From Humulus lupulus (Eukaryota; Streptophyta; Magnoliopsida; Rosales; Cannabaceae), in contig NC_084801.1 in the NCBI RefSeq assembly GCF_963169125.1, forward strand, positions 78,557,696 to 78,621,695: a stretch of DNA of 64,000 nt, written 5' to 3'. The notes below the pieces were generated by a model, which saw only the letters and a program-made list of their open reading frames with translations, made no database searches and was not told the origin of the DNA. The position numbers and the translations under genes were made by a program. The stretch's first letter is position 1; every line of letters starts with the position of its first letter. Below, in pieces: positions 11,800 to 22,079 of the stretch.

Positions 11800-13060
11800 C
11801 TACTGAAAATTTCATCCTCGAAATTTACTTGAACAATTCGGGATACTGATCCCGCATAGCCGACTCATGCTCCCAGGTCGCTTCCTCGACATCGCTATTC
11901 CTCTATAAGACTTTGACTAGAGGAATCGTCTTGTTCCTCAGATCCTTATCCTTCCTGTCTTGGATCTGAACTAGTCGCTCCTTATCCGAAAAATCGATAT
12001 GTAGTTCCAGATCCTCAAATCCCAATACATGGGTCGTATCCGAGACGTACTTCCGAAGCATTAAGATGTGGAATAAGTCGTGAACCCCTAATAATGACGG
12101 TGGCAGAGCCAATCTGTAGGCTACATGCTTGATCCTCTCCAGGATCTCAAAAGGTCCTACGAATCTTGGGCTCAGCTTGTTGTTTTTCTCAAATCTCCTT
12201 ACCCTTTGCAACAGCGAAACTCACAGAAATACGTGGTCCTCGACCTGGAACTCCACGTCCCTACGCTTAGGATCTATCTACTCTACAAAGCGAGCATTCA
12301 AGCTCGAATCTTCTCAATAGCTTAATTAGTTTTCTGAACCATCTCGTACGGAGCTACTCCAATCATTGATTGATAACTATTGTTATACGAAAACTCAATC
12401 AACGGGAGGTACTTACTCCAAGACCCCTTGAAGTCTAGCACACATGCTCTAAGCATGTCCTCCAATATTTGAATTGTTTTCTCAGTCTGTCTGTTTGTCT
12501 GAGGATGGAAGGTTGTACTTAACTTCAACTGAGTTCCCATAGCCTTCTATAAACCACCCTAAAACTTGGAGGTAAATATGGGATCCTGGTCCAATACTAT
12601 AGACTTAGGAACCCCATGCAGTCATACAATCTCCCTCGCATACAGCTCTGCATACTGATCCACAGTATAGGTTGTTCTCACTGGCAGAAAGTAAGCTAAC
12701 TTGGTGTACCTGTCTACTATCATCCACACCGAGTCATGTTGCCCCACCGTCCTGGGAAAACTTCCCACAAAATCCATGGTAATATCTTCCCACTTCCACT
12801 CGAGAATACCCAAAGGCTGTAACAACCCCACTGGTCGCTGGTGTTTAGCCTTTACCTGTTGACATGTTAAAAACTTGGCTACGTATTCAACCAAGTCCTT
12901 CTTCATCCCAGGCCACCAGTACAAAGTTCGTAGATCCTGGTACATCTTCGTGGTGCCTGGATGAAGTGAGTATGGTGTAGTATGGGATTCATCTAGAATC
13001 TCTCTTCTAATACTCATATCCATCAGAATACAGATTCGACCCTTGTACCTCAATAAACCC
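11800..13060 (-). pseudogene. Element B: integrase with chromodomain, degenerate
   Basis: Read from right to left there is an HHCC zinc-binding region and core (13053-12622, with MDF and a WxIVDRYTKLA-like block), then the catalytic Glu block (TNRQTEKTIQ, about 12500), a C-terminal GPFEILERI/AYRLALP block (12211-11903) and a chromodomain tail to about 11810. A conserved Trp codon in the chromodomain is TAG. Frames break near 12620, 12541, 12320 and 12212. It would insert cDNA into chromatin. It is inactive. Confidence 0.82.
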
Positions 13061-13735
13061 GTCTCTAAAATGGAATAATCCTTAGCCGCACTAGCTAGGA
13101 CATTTCCTCTAATCTCCTAAAGTTGTGCATCACCCATCTGACCCTCTCTTATCTTCTCCAAGAGGGTAGACTGTAGAATAATATTGGCCATCTGGCCCAC
13201 AACTAATTCTATCCGCACTCTGGTCATTTCCTCTACTAATTTCTTCTATATTTGCTTCGAGCTAAACACCTGTCCTGGGCCCCTCCGGCTCAAAGCATCT
13301 GCCACTACATTGGCTTTTCTGGGTGGTAAAGGATGTCACAGTCATAATACTTCACCAATTCTAGCCAACGTCTTGGTCTGATATTTAGGACCTGCTGGAT
13401 CAAGAAATACTTTAAACTCTTACGATCGGTTTATATCTCGCACTTCTATCCATAAAAATAATGTCGCCACACTTTCACTTCGAATACCACCGTTGCTAGC
13501 TCCAAATCATGGGTAGGGTACCGCTACTCATATTCCTTCAGCTGACGTGACGCGTAGGCAATAACCTTCCCACTTTGATTAACATACATCTTAATCCTAG
13601 TATCGATTCGTCACAGTATACTACAAACTTGTCCCCATCTGAAGGAAGACTCGGTACTGGAGCAGTAATCAATCGTCGCTTCGATTCCTAGAAACTACCC
13701 TCGCATTTGTCTAACCATATGAACTTTAGATTCTT
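13061..13735 (-). pseudogene. Element B: RNase H region, heavily degenerate
   Basis: Between integrase and RT on the minus strand, only scattered RNase H motifs survive in several frames: blocks like YAxRQLKEYE near 13530-13560, [13 protein letters not shown] near 13400-13430, and ADALSRR-like near 13290. Many stops are present. The assignment rests on these motifs and on position. Confidence 0.6.
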
Positions 13736-14600
13736 CTACGTCAACTCAGTCAACGATGTGGCAATCTTCGAAAAACCTTCCACGAACCTTCTATAATATC
13801 CAACTAATCCAAGGAAACTCCTAACCTCCGAGGCATTCCTTGGCCTTAGCCAATCCCTAATAGCTTCTACCTTGGCTGGATCCACCTTAATCCCATCTCC
13901 ACTAACAATATGTCCAAGGAATGTTACCTTCGGTAACCAAAACTCACACTTCTTAAATTTAGCGTACAATCGATGCTCCCTTAGTCACTTCAATACCCTT
14001 CGGAGATATTGCTTATGCTCTACCTCTGAACAACAGTGAACCAGGATGTCGTCGATGAAGAAAATCACAAATTGATCTAAGAAATCCTTGAACACCCTGT
14101 TCATCAGATCCATAAATGTTGTTGGGGGACTGGTCAATCCAAACGACATGACCAAGAACTCGTAATGCCCGTACCTTGTACAGAAGGTCGTCTTCGGAAT
14201 ATGCTTGTCCTTGATCCTTAGCTAGAGATAAAAATATGGAAGATTAATCTTCGAGAATAGCGTCTTACCCTGCAGCTGATCGAATAGGTCATCTATCCTC
14301 GGTAGGGGGTACTTGTTCTTGATAGTCAATTTGTTCAACTCCCTATCATCTATACAAATTCTCAAAGTCCCATCCTTCTTCTTCACAAATAAAATCAGTG
14401 CACCCCATGGCGAAAAGCTAGGTCGGATAAATCGTAAGTCTAGTAGCTCCTGTAATTGAATCTTCAACTCCTTTAGCTCTGTCGTAGCCATCCTGTATGG
14501 TGCCCTCGATAGTAATTCTATACTCGGTGCTAACTCAATGACGAACTCAATCTCCCCGTGCGGTGGCAATTTTGGTAATCCCTCAGGAGACACGTCCAAA
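13736..14600 (-). pseudogene. Element B: reverse transcriptase, degenerate
   Basis: The fragment 14600-14222 holds the RT N-terminal half, with [26 protein letters not shown] and [13 protein letters not shown] middle stretch (14221-13970) still reads FIDDIL (about 14055), and 13969-13736 carries the connection region with FLGHIVS and [12 protein letters not shown]. Stops and shifts occur near 14222 and 13985. The catalytic Asp pair is retained. Confidence 0.82.
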
Positions 14601-15245
14601 AATTCGCATACTACTCTAGTCTCTCCTTGGCCCACCACCATCACTCTAGTTGTATCTACCACAATGGCAAGAAAACCTATACAATCTCCTTGTAATAGGT
14701 CCCTAGCCCTCAATGCTGATATAATAGGAATGCGGGGTCTATGCATAGTACCCACGAAAATAAAGGGGTCCTCACCCTCCAGCTCAAAAGTCACCATCTT
14801 CTTCCTGAAATCTATAGTGGCCCCGTACCTAACTAGCTAATCCATCCCCAAAATCATATCAAAATCATCCATACCAAACTCAATCAAATCTACTGATAGT
14901 TCCCTACTGTCCACCATCACTGGCAGTTCTCCAATCCATATCCTAGAAACTACTAGTTCCCTTGTAGGCAGTTAGTTCCAAACCTCGCAGTATAATACTC
15001 ACTAGGCCTACAAACCTATTTATCACTTTACTAGAAACAAATGAATGTGTAGTACAAGAGTCAATCAATATAGTATATGAAGAGCCAGCGCTACAAAGCT
15101 TACTTGTCACTACCGAGGAACTAGCCTCTATCTCTTCCTGTGTCATGGCAAACACTCGAGCTGGAGTCAAGCTATCCTCCTTCCATGGTTCCTTTTTCTT
15201 CAATGTCGGACAATCTTTCTTAAGGTGACCAACCACCTCACACAA
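14601..15245 (-). pseudogene. Element B: downstream zinc-knuckle and protease copy
   Basis: A gag zinc-knuckle remnant (GHLKKDC) is followed by a protease-like region in which the family DSGATHSF active site reads DSCTTHSF, so the Gly-Ala pair is lost. The frame breaks near 14943. The following part to 14601 holds the protease-RT linker. This is the second of two such segments in tandem. The first (15351-15700) is clearly different in sequence, so the element looks chimeric. Confidence 0.72.
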
Positions 15246-15249
15246 GTAA

Positions 15250-15700
15250 AGTGATCATATCAAAGTCATCCATTACCAGTTCAATTAGATCCACAGACAA
15301 CTCCCTATCATCTACTTCTAGTGCTAACGCTCTAACCCATCTCCTAGAGACTACCAGCTCCCAGATGGTAACAAAGTCCTAAATCCTCTAGCATACAAAT
15401 CACAAGGTCTACACAAACGGTCTATTGCTCTATCATAAACAAATGAATGAGTACCTCTTGAATCAGTCAATGTAGTAAATGAAGAACCAGCACTAGAAAT
15501 TTGACCTATCACGACCGAGGGACTAGCCTCAGCCTCGATCTGGGTCAAGGTGAACACTCTAGCTGGAGTGAGGTTGTCACTCCTCTTTGGTTCCTCTTTT
15601 ATGTCTTGTGGGAAGTCCCTCCTCAAGTGACTAACACTCCCACAGATGAAGCATGCTCTGACTCTACACTCCCCCAGATGTCATCGCCTGCACTGCAAAC
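15250..15700 (-). pseudogene. Element B: upstream zinc-knuckle and protease copy
   Basis: A second copy of the same domain pair lies upstream in the element. It has the LTPARVF and [12 protein letters not shown] blocks, with the active site altered to DSRGTHSF. It continues to about 15250 with an [13 protein letters not shown] block in another frame. It is closer to element C ([10 protein letters not shown]) than to the downstream copy. The repeated region is about 430 bp. Confidence 0.7.
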
Positions 15701-16480
15701 ACTCTAGGAGGCTTCTCGTGTTCTCTCCCACGCCCTGACGGCCACCAAAGGCACCCCGTACCCTCCTATTTGGATCAGAAGGAACAAAAGAGTATGGGCC
15801 CTTTCTCTTCCGCTTACTCCGGCCACTACCTCAGCCAGAACAAGTGAAGGGAGCCACCATCCTCCAAGCATCACGCCTTGCGGTGCCTTCTTTACATATC
15901 TGATCTTTAGCCCCCTCAGCAGTAAGGGCTTTCTCAACTACTTAAGCATAAATGGTAGTCCTCGGATCCGATATTATCTTAACATTACGGACTATCATCA
16001 CATTCAACCCCCGTACAAACTGATCTCTTCTTACCATGTCAATAGGCACCAAATCTGGTGCGAACTTAGCCAACCGGTCAAACTTCAAGGCATATTCCGT
16101 GATAGTCATCCTATTCTAGGTCAGATTGGTAAACTCATCCACCTTTGCAGCTCAAACTGTATCACTGTCATGTTTCTCATTAAAGACATCCCTGAATTCA
16201 TCCCAAGTCATAGTAGCCACATCTCTCCTCTTAGAAATAACTTCCCACAAAATGCAGGCATCTTCCCTCAACATGTAGCTGGCACAAGCCACCCTCTCAT
16301 TTCCTTCCACCCTTATGAAATCCAGGATAGGAGAAGTCATGTTCACATCCACTGCTCTGCCTGCAGTGGGTATGGACCACCCTCAAAGGTGGGAGGGTGC
16401 TGCTTCCTTAACCTCTCATAGAAAGGCCCCAACCTATTCTCCATCACAGGCTAGGCTGACACTGTAGTCTTGTAGTCCAA
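15701..16480 (-). pseudogene. Element B: gag (capsid) remnant
   Basis: The capsid region of a Tekay-like gag is split over several frames. 16352-16152 encodes ILDFxRVEGNERVACASYMLREDA and MTWDEFRDVFNEK. Downstream come a region matching EFxNLTQNR/RFMRGLNVM-like blocks, and 15937-15704, a shifted frame over the basic, Gly/Arg-rich end. The domain order matches the element C gag. It is a structural protein of the particle, now broken. Confidence 0.7.
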
Positions 16481-16493
16481 CATCCCTTGGCAC

Positions 16494-16505
16494 GCTCTGA
16501 TACCA
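16494..16505 (-). promoter_or_regulatory. Element B primer-binding site (initiator Met tRNA)
   Basis: The minus-strand sequence TGGTATCAGAGC lies 3 bp inside the LTR edge at 16509. It is complementary to the 3' end of plant initiator tRNA-Met, the usual primer for these elements. The same motif occurs at 38535-38546 and 59795-59806. Confidence 0.88.
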
Positions 16506-16508
16506 AGT

Positions 16509-17338
16509 TGTAATGCTCTACTACCCTAGATTCGTTACCATGTGATTTTAAGATGTGCCAAAAAGTAAAAAACTCATTTAATGAAACTTAAGTATAAAAG
16601 GTTGGACATTCATTTAAATCATAAAAGAGTTACGTTGGGATAAAAAAAATTGTTTAAAAAGTATTTACAGCACAAAATTTAATGGACAGACGATGTAGGC
16701 GACAAAATAAGATATTTATAACATGTTCCTTAAAACTACCGCAGTCGTGGCGGCCAGGTTGGCCAAACATGTACGCGCCGCTCCATGCCCTCCAACTCAT
16801 GCTTGGTTAGTCTTTCTCTTGCCCTTACCTGTACCATAGCGCACATGTGAGCCAAGGCCAGGTAAGAAAACTTCACATACATAACATATAACAATTCATT
16901 CCAATAAATGCATAGCTTAACCAGATACAACAGACTATACACATAGTGGCCTATGCCGATCAAGGTGCTTTACCAGGCACCAGGGTCACGGTCTTCATTG
17001 AATGGGTAAGTACACCACCCTAGATGGCCATGCCATAGCGGCCTGCATTCAGCATGCATGTTGCTGTTCCCGGCCTTTGTCGATCCCGACCTTCGCCAAT
17101 ACGCCCCTAGATAAATTCCCAGCCCTTTAATACTACCAAAGGAAAATCCATCATTTGCCACATACCCGCCAATTACTCGAGTAGTCCTATAAATCCCCAA
17201 TTAATCCAGGCATACCCGAATAATTGCTAAATAACTACTTGTTACACGGTAAATCCCGAACATGCACTAACATCCCAAATTACCCCTAGGCTCACTCCAA
17301 GCTGAGTATTTGACCCCATGGTGACTATTCTGCTAATT
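16509..17338 (-). repeat. Element B 5' LTR, internally deleted
   Basis: The left end TGTAATGCTC (16509) is the reverse complement of an LTR 3' end. It includes the conserved 'gcccttacctgtacca' block at 16831-16847. Near 17100 the order jumps to blocks normally found close to the LTR start, so roughly half the LTR is missing. The true outer end is lost near 17338, where a different LTR fragment begins. Confidence 0.7.
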
Positions 17339-17949
17339 CACTTGTTCTATTTCTACAAACAAACAAAGAGCTCCAAGATCACCATCACAGTCCAAAATCA
17401 TTAAAGAGAGACAAGAGAAACACTTACCCTTGTGTTGATCTCTTCTTGACCAAACCAATAGAGAACCAAAGTATTTTCTTTTCTCACAAACTATCTTTCT
17501 CTCTTTCCTTATTAAATTTGAAAAATGGACTGAACCAAATGAGAAAGTAACTTCCTCCAATCAGCCATCAACCTTAGGTAACCACCCACTATTTCAAAAT
17601 TCCAATTTCCCTATAGTCTAAACACATGACCAAATAATTATCCAATGTTAGTCCAAACACATGAAATCATAGTCTAGGTTCCTCTAAATAAATCCCACAA
17701 TGACCAAATAATTATCTACAATTATTCTATGGTCCTTAGGGAATAAAATTTACTCATAAATATATAGTAAAATAAATATTTCTCACATTATATTTATTTC
17801 ACACCAAAGTCCCAAACTTTATTCTAAGCGATCCACTCACACTTCCTTTAATTAAAATAATATTCCACAAATATTATTTTAATTATCTAAAACACTAAAA
17901 CACATAATTAATTTAATTTGACAAAATAAAATAAATTCGTGTTATTATA
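17339..17949 (-). repeat. LTR fragment of a different gypsy subfamily (minus)
   Basis: This AT-rich stretch ends on the right with the reverse complement of TATAATAACACG, an LTR-start-like end with one change. It contains a repeated 'accaaataattatc' motif. A CT-rich segment at about 17460-17520 resembles the transcribed leader of an LTR. It has no coding content, and the superfamily is inferred from the end sequence only. Confidence 0.45.
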
Positions 17950-18234
17950 GGTCGATAAGGTTATATCATGGGAGGCCTTTCATGTTTCTCACACTAAGAC
18001 GTGACATGCTTCTAATGTCTCCCGTGTGGGAGACATGTGAGGCAAGCATGGGTTAGGACCCACACACCTATATTTTTAACGTCTCCCACTAGTTCTTATG
18101 TCTTACACACGTAATCATAAAATACAATTGTCTATGACTCAAAAAATAAGACATAAAAGAATCTCTCCAACTTTCAATATCTTATACCTATAGTGTAGGA
18201 CATTATAGGGAGTCACAAAAAGTCATTTTTGTTG
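17950..18234. other. Unassigned intergenic DNA with a short hairpin
   Basis: No gene is visible. An inverted repeat ATGTCTCCC/GGGAGACAT (18015-18023 and 18028-18036, loop GTGT) sits inside outer arms CATGCTT/AAGCATG (18005-18011 and 18044-18050). It could be part of an old LTR or a MITE end. Confidence 0.5.
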
Positions 18235-18668
18235 TAGTGTTTAAAAAGCTTCGACCCTACTTTCATGTCACACTATTGAGGTGTGTTAATGAATTATCTA
18301 CTATGAAAAACCTTGAACAAAGTTTGAGACATCGGTCAGATGTTGAAATGATTGGTTAAGCTCAAACAATTTGAGATAACCTATGTTTAACACCAACCAT
18401 CAAAGAGCAAGTACTTGTAGATTTTGTCATTGAATTTAATAATCAAGTTGAGAAAGGTCACAAGTGCGAAGTTGGAGGGAGGTTGAAAGAAAGGCATGAG
18501 AAGGATAAATGGAGACTATACGTAGATGGAGCCTCTATTGGAAATGGTTTAGGAGTTGGGTGGTGCTTGTAGGACTTAAAGGTAGCAAGGCCTACTAAGC
18601 ATTAAGGTTTGGGTTCAAAATATTCAAATGACGAGGCGAAGTATAAAGCCATGCTCATAGGGAGACTA
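18235..18668 (+). pseudogene. Tat-lineage RNase H and second RNase H relic
   Basis: In the plus strand a decayed frame reads KxxNKVxxxGxMLKWLVKL-QFEITYV and VLVDFVIEFNN (the end of the RT-linked RNase H), then WRLYVDGASIGNGLGVG and YSNDEAKYKAMLIG. The last two are the start of the additional RNase H that marks the Tat lineage. Several stops and at least one frame change are present. It resembles 47370-47640 of the Tat element in this window. No LTRs or TSDs could be linked to it. Confidence 0.72.
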
Positions 18669-19144
18669 CCAGGCCAGAGGAACCAAGTTGTGGGCCTATT
18701 CTCTCCACATCTCCTCTAGTGTCTCGAATAACTCTTTGGACACTCTTTCTAGCCCCTTGGAATCCAAATATGAAAAAGTTCAAATGGATAGAGGACACCT
18801 TTGTAGGAAAAACTCTCTCTCACACACACAAAGGAAAGGAAAGAGAGAATGGGTGTACAAAAGTTAAATTGGATTCAAATAGTCTGTTTCATGCGTGTAC
18901 AAAAGAAAAACAAGTATGTGTGCTAGAGGCTATTTGAATCCTGGTTTTGGCACAATATATTATTAAGAATTTTTATCAAAAAAAAATTGTAGGAGGTTTG
19001 TCATAACTACAATGTACAATGTGATATTAAAAAAATTAATGTTACAACTTATCGAGATGTCAAAATCAGGATCATTCCCTACCTACAATAAAATTTGACT
19101 CTTCTACTACAGAATTTTCCTATAATTATATACATAAAAGAATA
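18669..19144. other. Intergenic DNA with a 12-bp inverted repeat
   Basis: No gene is supported. GGATTCAAATAG (18871-18882) is mirrored by CTATTTGAATCC (18930-18941) around a 47-bp spacer resembling the centre of the MITE described next. This may be a small or deleted relative of that MITE. Confidence 0.4.
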
Positions 19145-19575
19145 TATATTATGGTAGGTTTTTCTTAGGTAGGGGCATCACTTTTGCCCCTACCGTAGAA
19201 GCATTTTTTTTATTTTAGGTACTTGGAGAAGTTATAACTCAATTTTTTTTTCATGATTGCATACGTTATAGTTATAATAGGTATCTTGCCAACTTTCGGA
19301 ACATTTTGAATAATTTACGGTACTGAAATTAGAGTTCAAACAGTCAGTTGCACGCATGCTTGATTTTTTTTATATGCGTAGAAAACAAACTATTTAAACT
19401 CTGATTTCTGCACTATAAAAATCATTCGAATATCTTGAAAAGTGACGTAATACCTGTTATAATTAAAATGCACCCCATTATAAAAAAAAAATAGATTATA
19501 ATTTATCTAAGCCCTAAAATAGAAAATTCTTGTTCGGCATAAGCAAAAATTATGTCTCTACCTATATATTACGGT
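19145..19575. mobile_element. Fold-back MITE, probably Mutator-like (copy 1)
   Basis: The two ends are inverted copies: left 'ttattttaggtacttgg...ataactcaatttt' (about 19205-19245), right its imperfect complement at about 19490-19540. The centre has 'gagttcaaacagtcagttgc' and 'tatgcgtagaaaa' blocks that reappear at about 29220-29270 in the PLATZ intron copy. A sharper hairpin, GGTAGGGGCA/TGCCCCTACC, lies at 19171-19198. Exact ends and TSD are unclear. There is no coding capacity. Confidence 0.55.
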
Positions 19576-20986
19576 AAATTCTAAAAAAAAAGTGCTTAGT
19601 TACACATCTCTAATAATAGTGAAAATCACGATTCTATCATTATCACTAGCTACATAAATGTCTAGGGACACCTCTAATAATAGTCAGAGAAAGAAAACAA
19701 AAGTGAACGAAATTGGAAGGATTTTTTTTTTTTTTTTTTGTGGCTATGTTTAAAAAAATAAAATTGAAGTTAATATTAATACATGCAGATGAAGAAGTGG
19801 GTGGGGTTTTTGTCCGAGTAACTTTAAAATTTTTATTATTTGTTATTTACAGTTACCGTACGATATTCCCCGATTGGTGTGTTGTTGGGGTTGGACATTT
19901 TGTCGTACCCATCCATCTCTGTAGTCTCAGCATGACCTGTATTTTGTCTCTAATATGCGCCCTCTGCTGCATTGCTATGCTGTGCTGTGCAAAGCACACA
20001 TCAATCCAGGTGATATTTATAACGGAAGTGACAGAAAATAGTCTTCATTTCCATTCTTTCCGAATTCGAAGCCTTTTTGGTCAAATTTTTTCAAAACTAT
20101 TGCCAAACTTAGCTATTTCGGAATTTTCAAAACCATGCCATTTTCAGCTTCAACTCTTCCCGTGAACTCTTCTCCTCTTTCCTTCTTCCCAATAAGCTCC
20201 CACCACTTTACAATTCTCTTCTTCTTTTTTTTTTTGCTTTTCTCTATTCCACACTTTGAATTTCAAAATGCGAATACGTCTAGAAACGCATTTTTTTTAT
20301 TTTTTTATTTTAAGTTAAATAAAATACTTACATTAGAAGAGAAGAAGTTAGTGTCTAGAGTTAAAATACATATTGGGAAGTCATAAAGTCAAAACTTTTT
20401 GCACGATTTTCTAAACTGGCTTGTTTAAAAATGTATGTATATAAACTCATGAACACTTCGGAGAAACAAAATTTATAATGACAAGCATTTTTAACTTGCA
20501 TAAATATGTACGAAGGAAATTTTTTGATATGTCTGAAATAATATTATTTAAGAACTATATAACATCGTTTTTTTTAGTTTGATGACCAATAAAGGTATCG
20601 TTATATTCTATAGAGAAACACAAACGAAATTATATAACCACACACACACACATATATATATATATATCTATAGATATGGAAATAGATATTTCTTAGGTAA
20701 GCAGGCACATGACTATAAATATAATAGTGAAGTAGTTGTTTGGTGATTCAAAAACTCATGCATCGAGTTTTAATTACCAATAATAAATCATGCAACTAAC
20801 AAACTTCCATAAAGTTATGTAGTACTATTGGTACCAAACACGACACATATGTAACAATTAATGTGTTACCAGAATTTGATAGTGAATTGTAAGACTTAAT
20901 GATCACTATTCACATATAATAATGCAATATTTATTTTTTGAGGGAAATAATGCAATATTATTACGTGGCAATATGAGTATATATAA
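19576..20986. other. AT-rich intergenic DNA, no gene seen
   Basis: Open frames here (for example 19713-20165) begin in a poly-T run, have no recognisable domain and show no splice context, so none is called. A CA/TA microsatellite lies at 20640-20667. The region ends in the left copy of the LINE target duplication (TAACATCAT, 20987-20995). Confidence 0.6.
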
Positions 20987-21113
20987 TAACATCATTTTTT
21001 TTTATTCAGAAAGAAATTTTATTGAATCAACTAACAAATTACAATCATCAGCTCAAAAAAGAGCTCAGAACAAGCAGATTACAACTGAACCAACACAGAA
21101 AAGAACAAACACA

Positions 21114-22079
21114 TTACAGTTGATCCATAGAATCAAGAAAGTTCTTCCCAAGAATTCCAAGTTTCTGCCTAGTAAAACTCAGCAATCTAACCTTTAAACT
21201 AGTCTTAATCAGATAGAGAATCCTATTACTAGAAATAACTGCGAAATTAAAAACACAATTGTTACGATTCAGCCAAATGAAATATACAGTAGCAGCAAGG
21301 ACAGCAGCCAAGACTCGTTGAGTAAGACCTTTAGGCCGCCCATCCATCCAAGCAATCCAATCACAGAATTTGGAAGGCCAAATAGCCATTCCCAACCAAT
21401 CAGCAACCTTAATCAAAACCTGCTGAGAGTACAAGTAGTCAAAAAATAGATGAGCATGAGATTCCAAATCTATCTCACAAACTGGGCACAAGGGAGAATC
21501 AAGAGGGATCTGTCGAATAGTAAGATTGTCTCGGGTCAGAAGGTGACCAAGGATAGATTGCCATAGAACAAATCTGTGTTTCAGAATAGAGAAGCTGCAC
21601 CAAACCACATTGGCAAACCTCACTTTATTCTGCTGAAGCAACAACATATACAGCTGAAGTTTCCTACCTGAAACCGCAGCCTCCAAGGTACCTCTAGGCA
21701 AAAAGGATCTCAGATGCACCAACTTCCTCCAATACCAGCTCACATCAGCCATAAGGTTGTACTCCAAAAAATCCATACCTTTGAGATATATATTATTAAC
21801 CCATTTCACCCAAAGCAGATCTTGTTTGGAAGATAACGCCCAAATAAATTTGGCCAGTAAGATTTTATTCCACTTCGGCCCTTCCTTAAACCCAATGCCT
21901 CCCAAGATTTTCGGCAAACAAACATGGTCCCAAGCTGTAAGATGCAGCTTACTACGATTTCCTTTCGAGCCCCACATAAAATTCTGACAAAGCCTATCAA
22001 TCTCAAGAGTCACACTTTGAGGAAGTAAGAAAATACTCATCCAATAGGTTCTAATGCCCAGTAAAACAGAATGAATGAG
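21114..22079 (-). pseudogene. LINE ORF2 C-terminal thumb and zf-RVT region
   Basis: This continues ORF2 after the stop near 22081. It holds MSIFLLPQSVTLEIDRLCQN, FMWGS and a GGIGFKEGPKWNKILLAKF block, followed by the zinc-binding zf-RVT region (LWQSILGHLLTRDNL, CPVCEIDLESHAHLFF). It ends at 21114, about 110 bp before the poly(A) tail. This order is standard for plant LINE RT proteins. Confidence 0.87.

Noticed and set aside
18719..18937. 72-codon plus-strand frame after the Tat relic
   Set aside because: There is no domain, and it spans a simple inverted repeat. The Tat-like translation has already ended by about 18668.
19713..20165. 150-codon open frame beginning in poly-T
   Set aside because: It starts with a run of Phe codons from simple sequence and has no known motif, homologous block or splice context.
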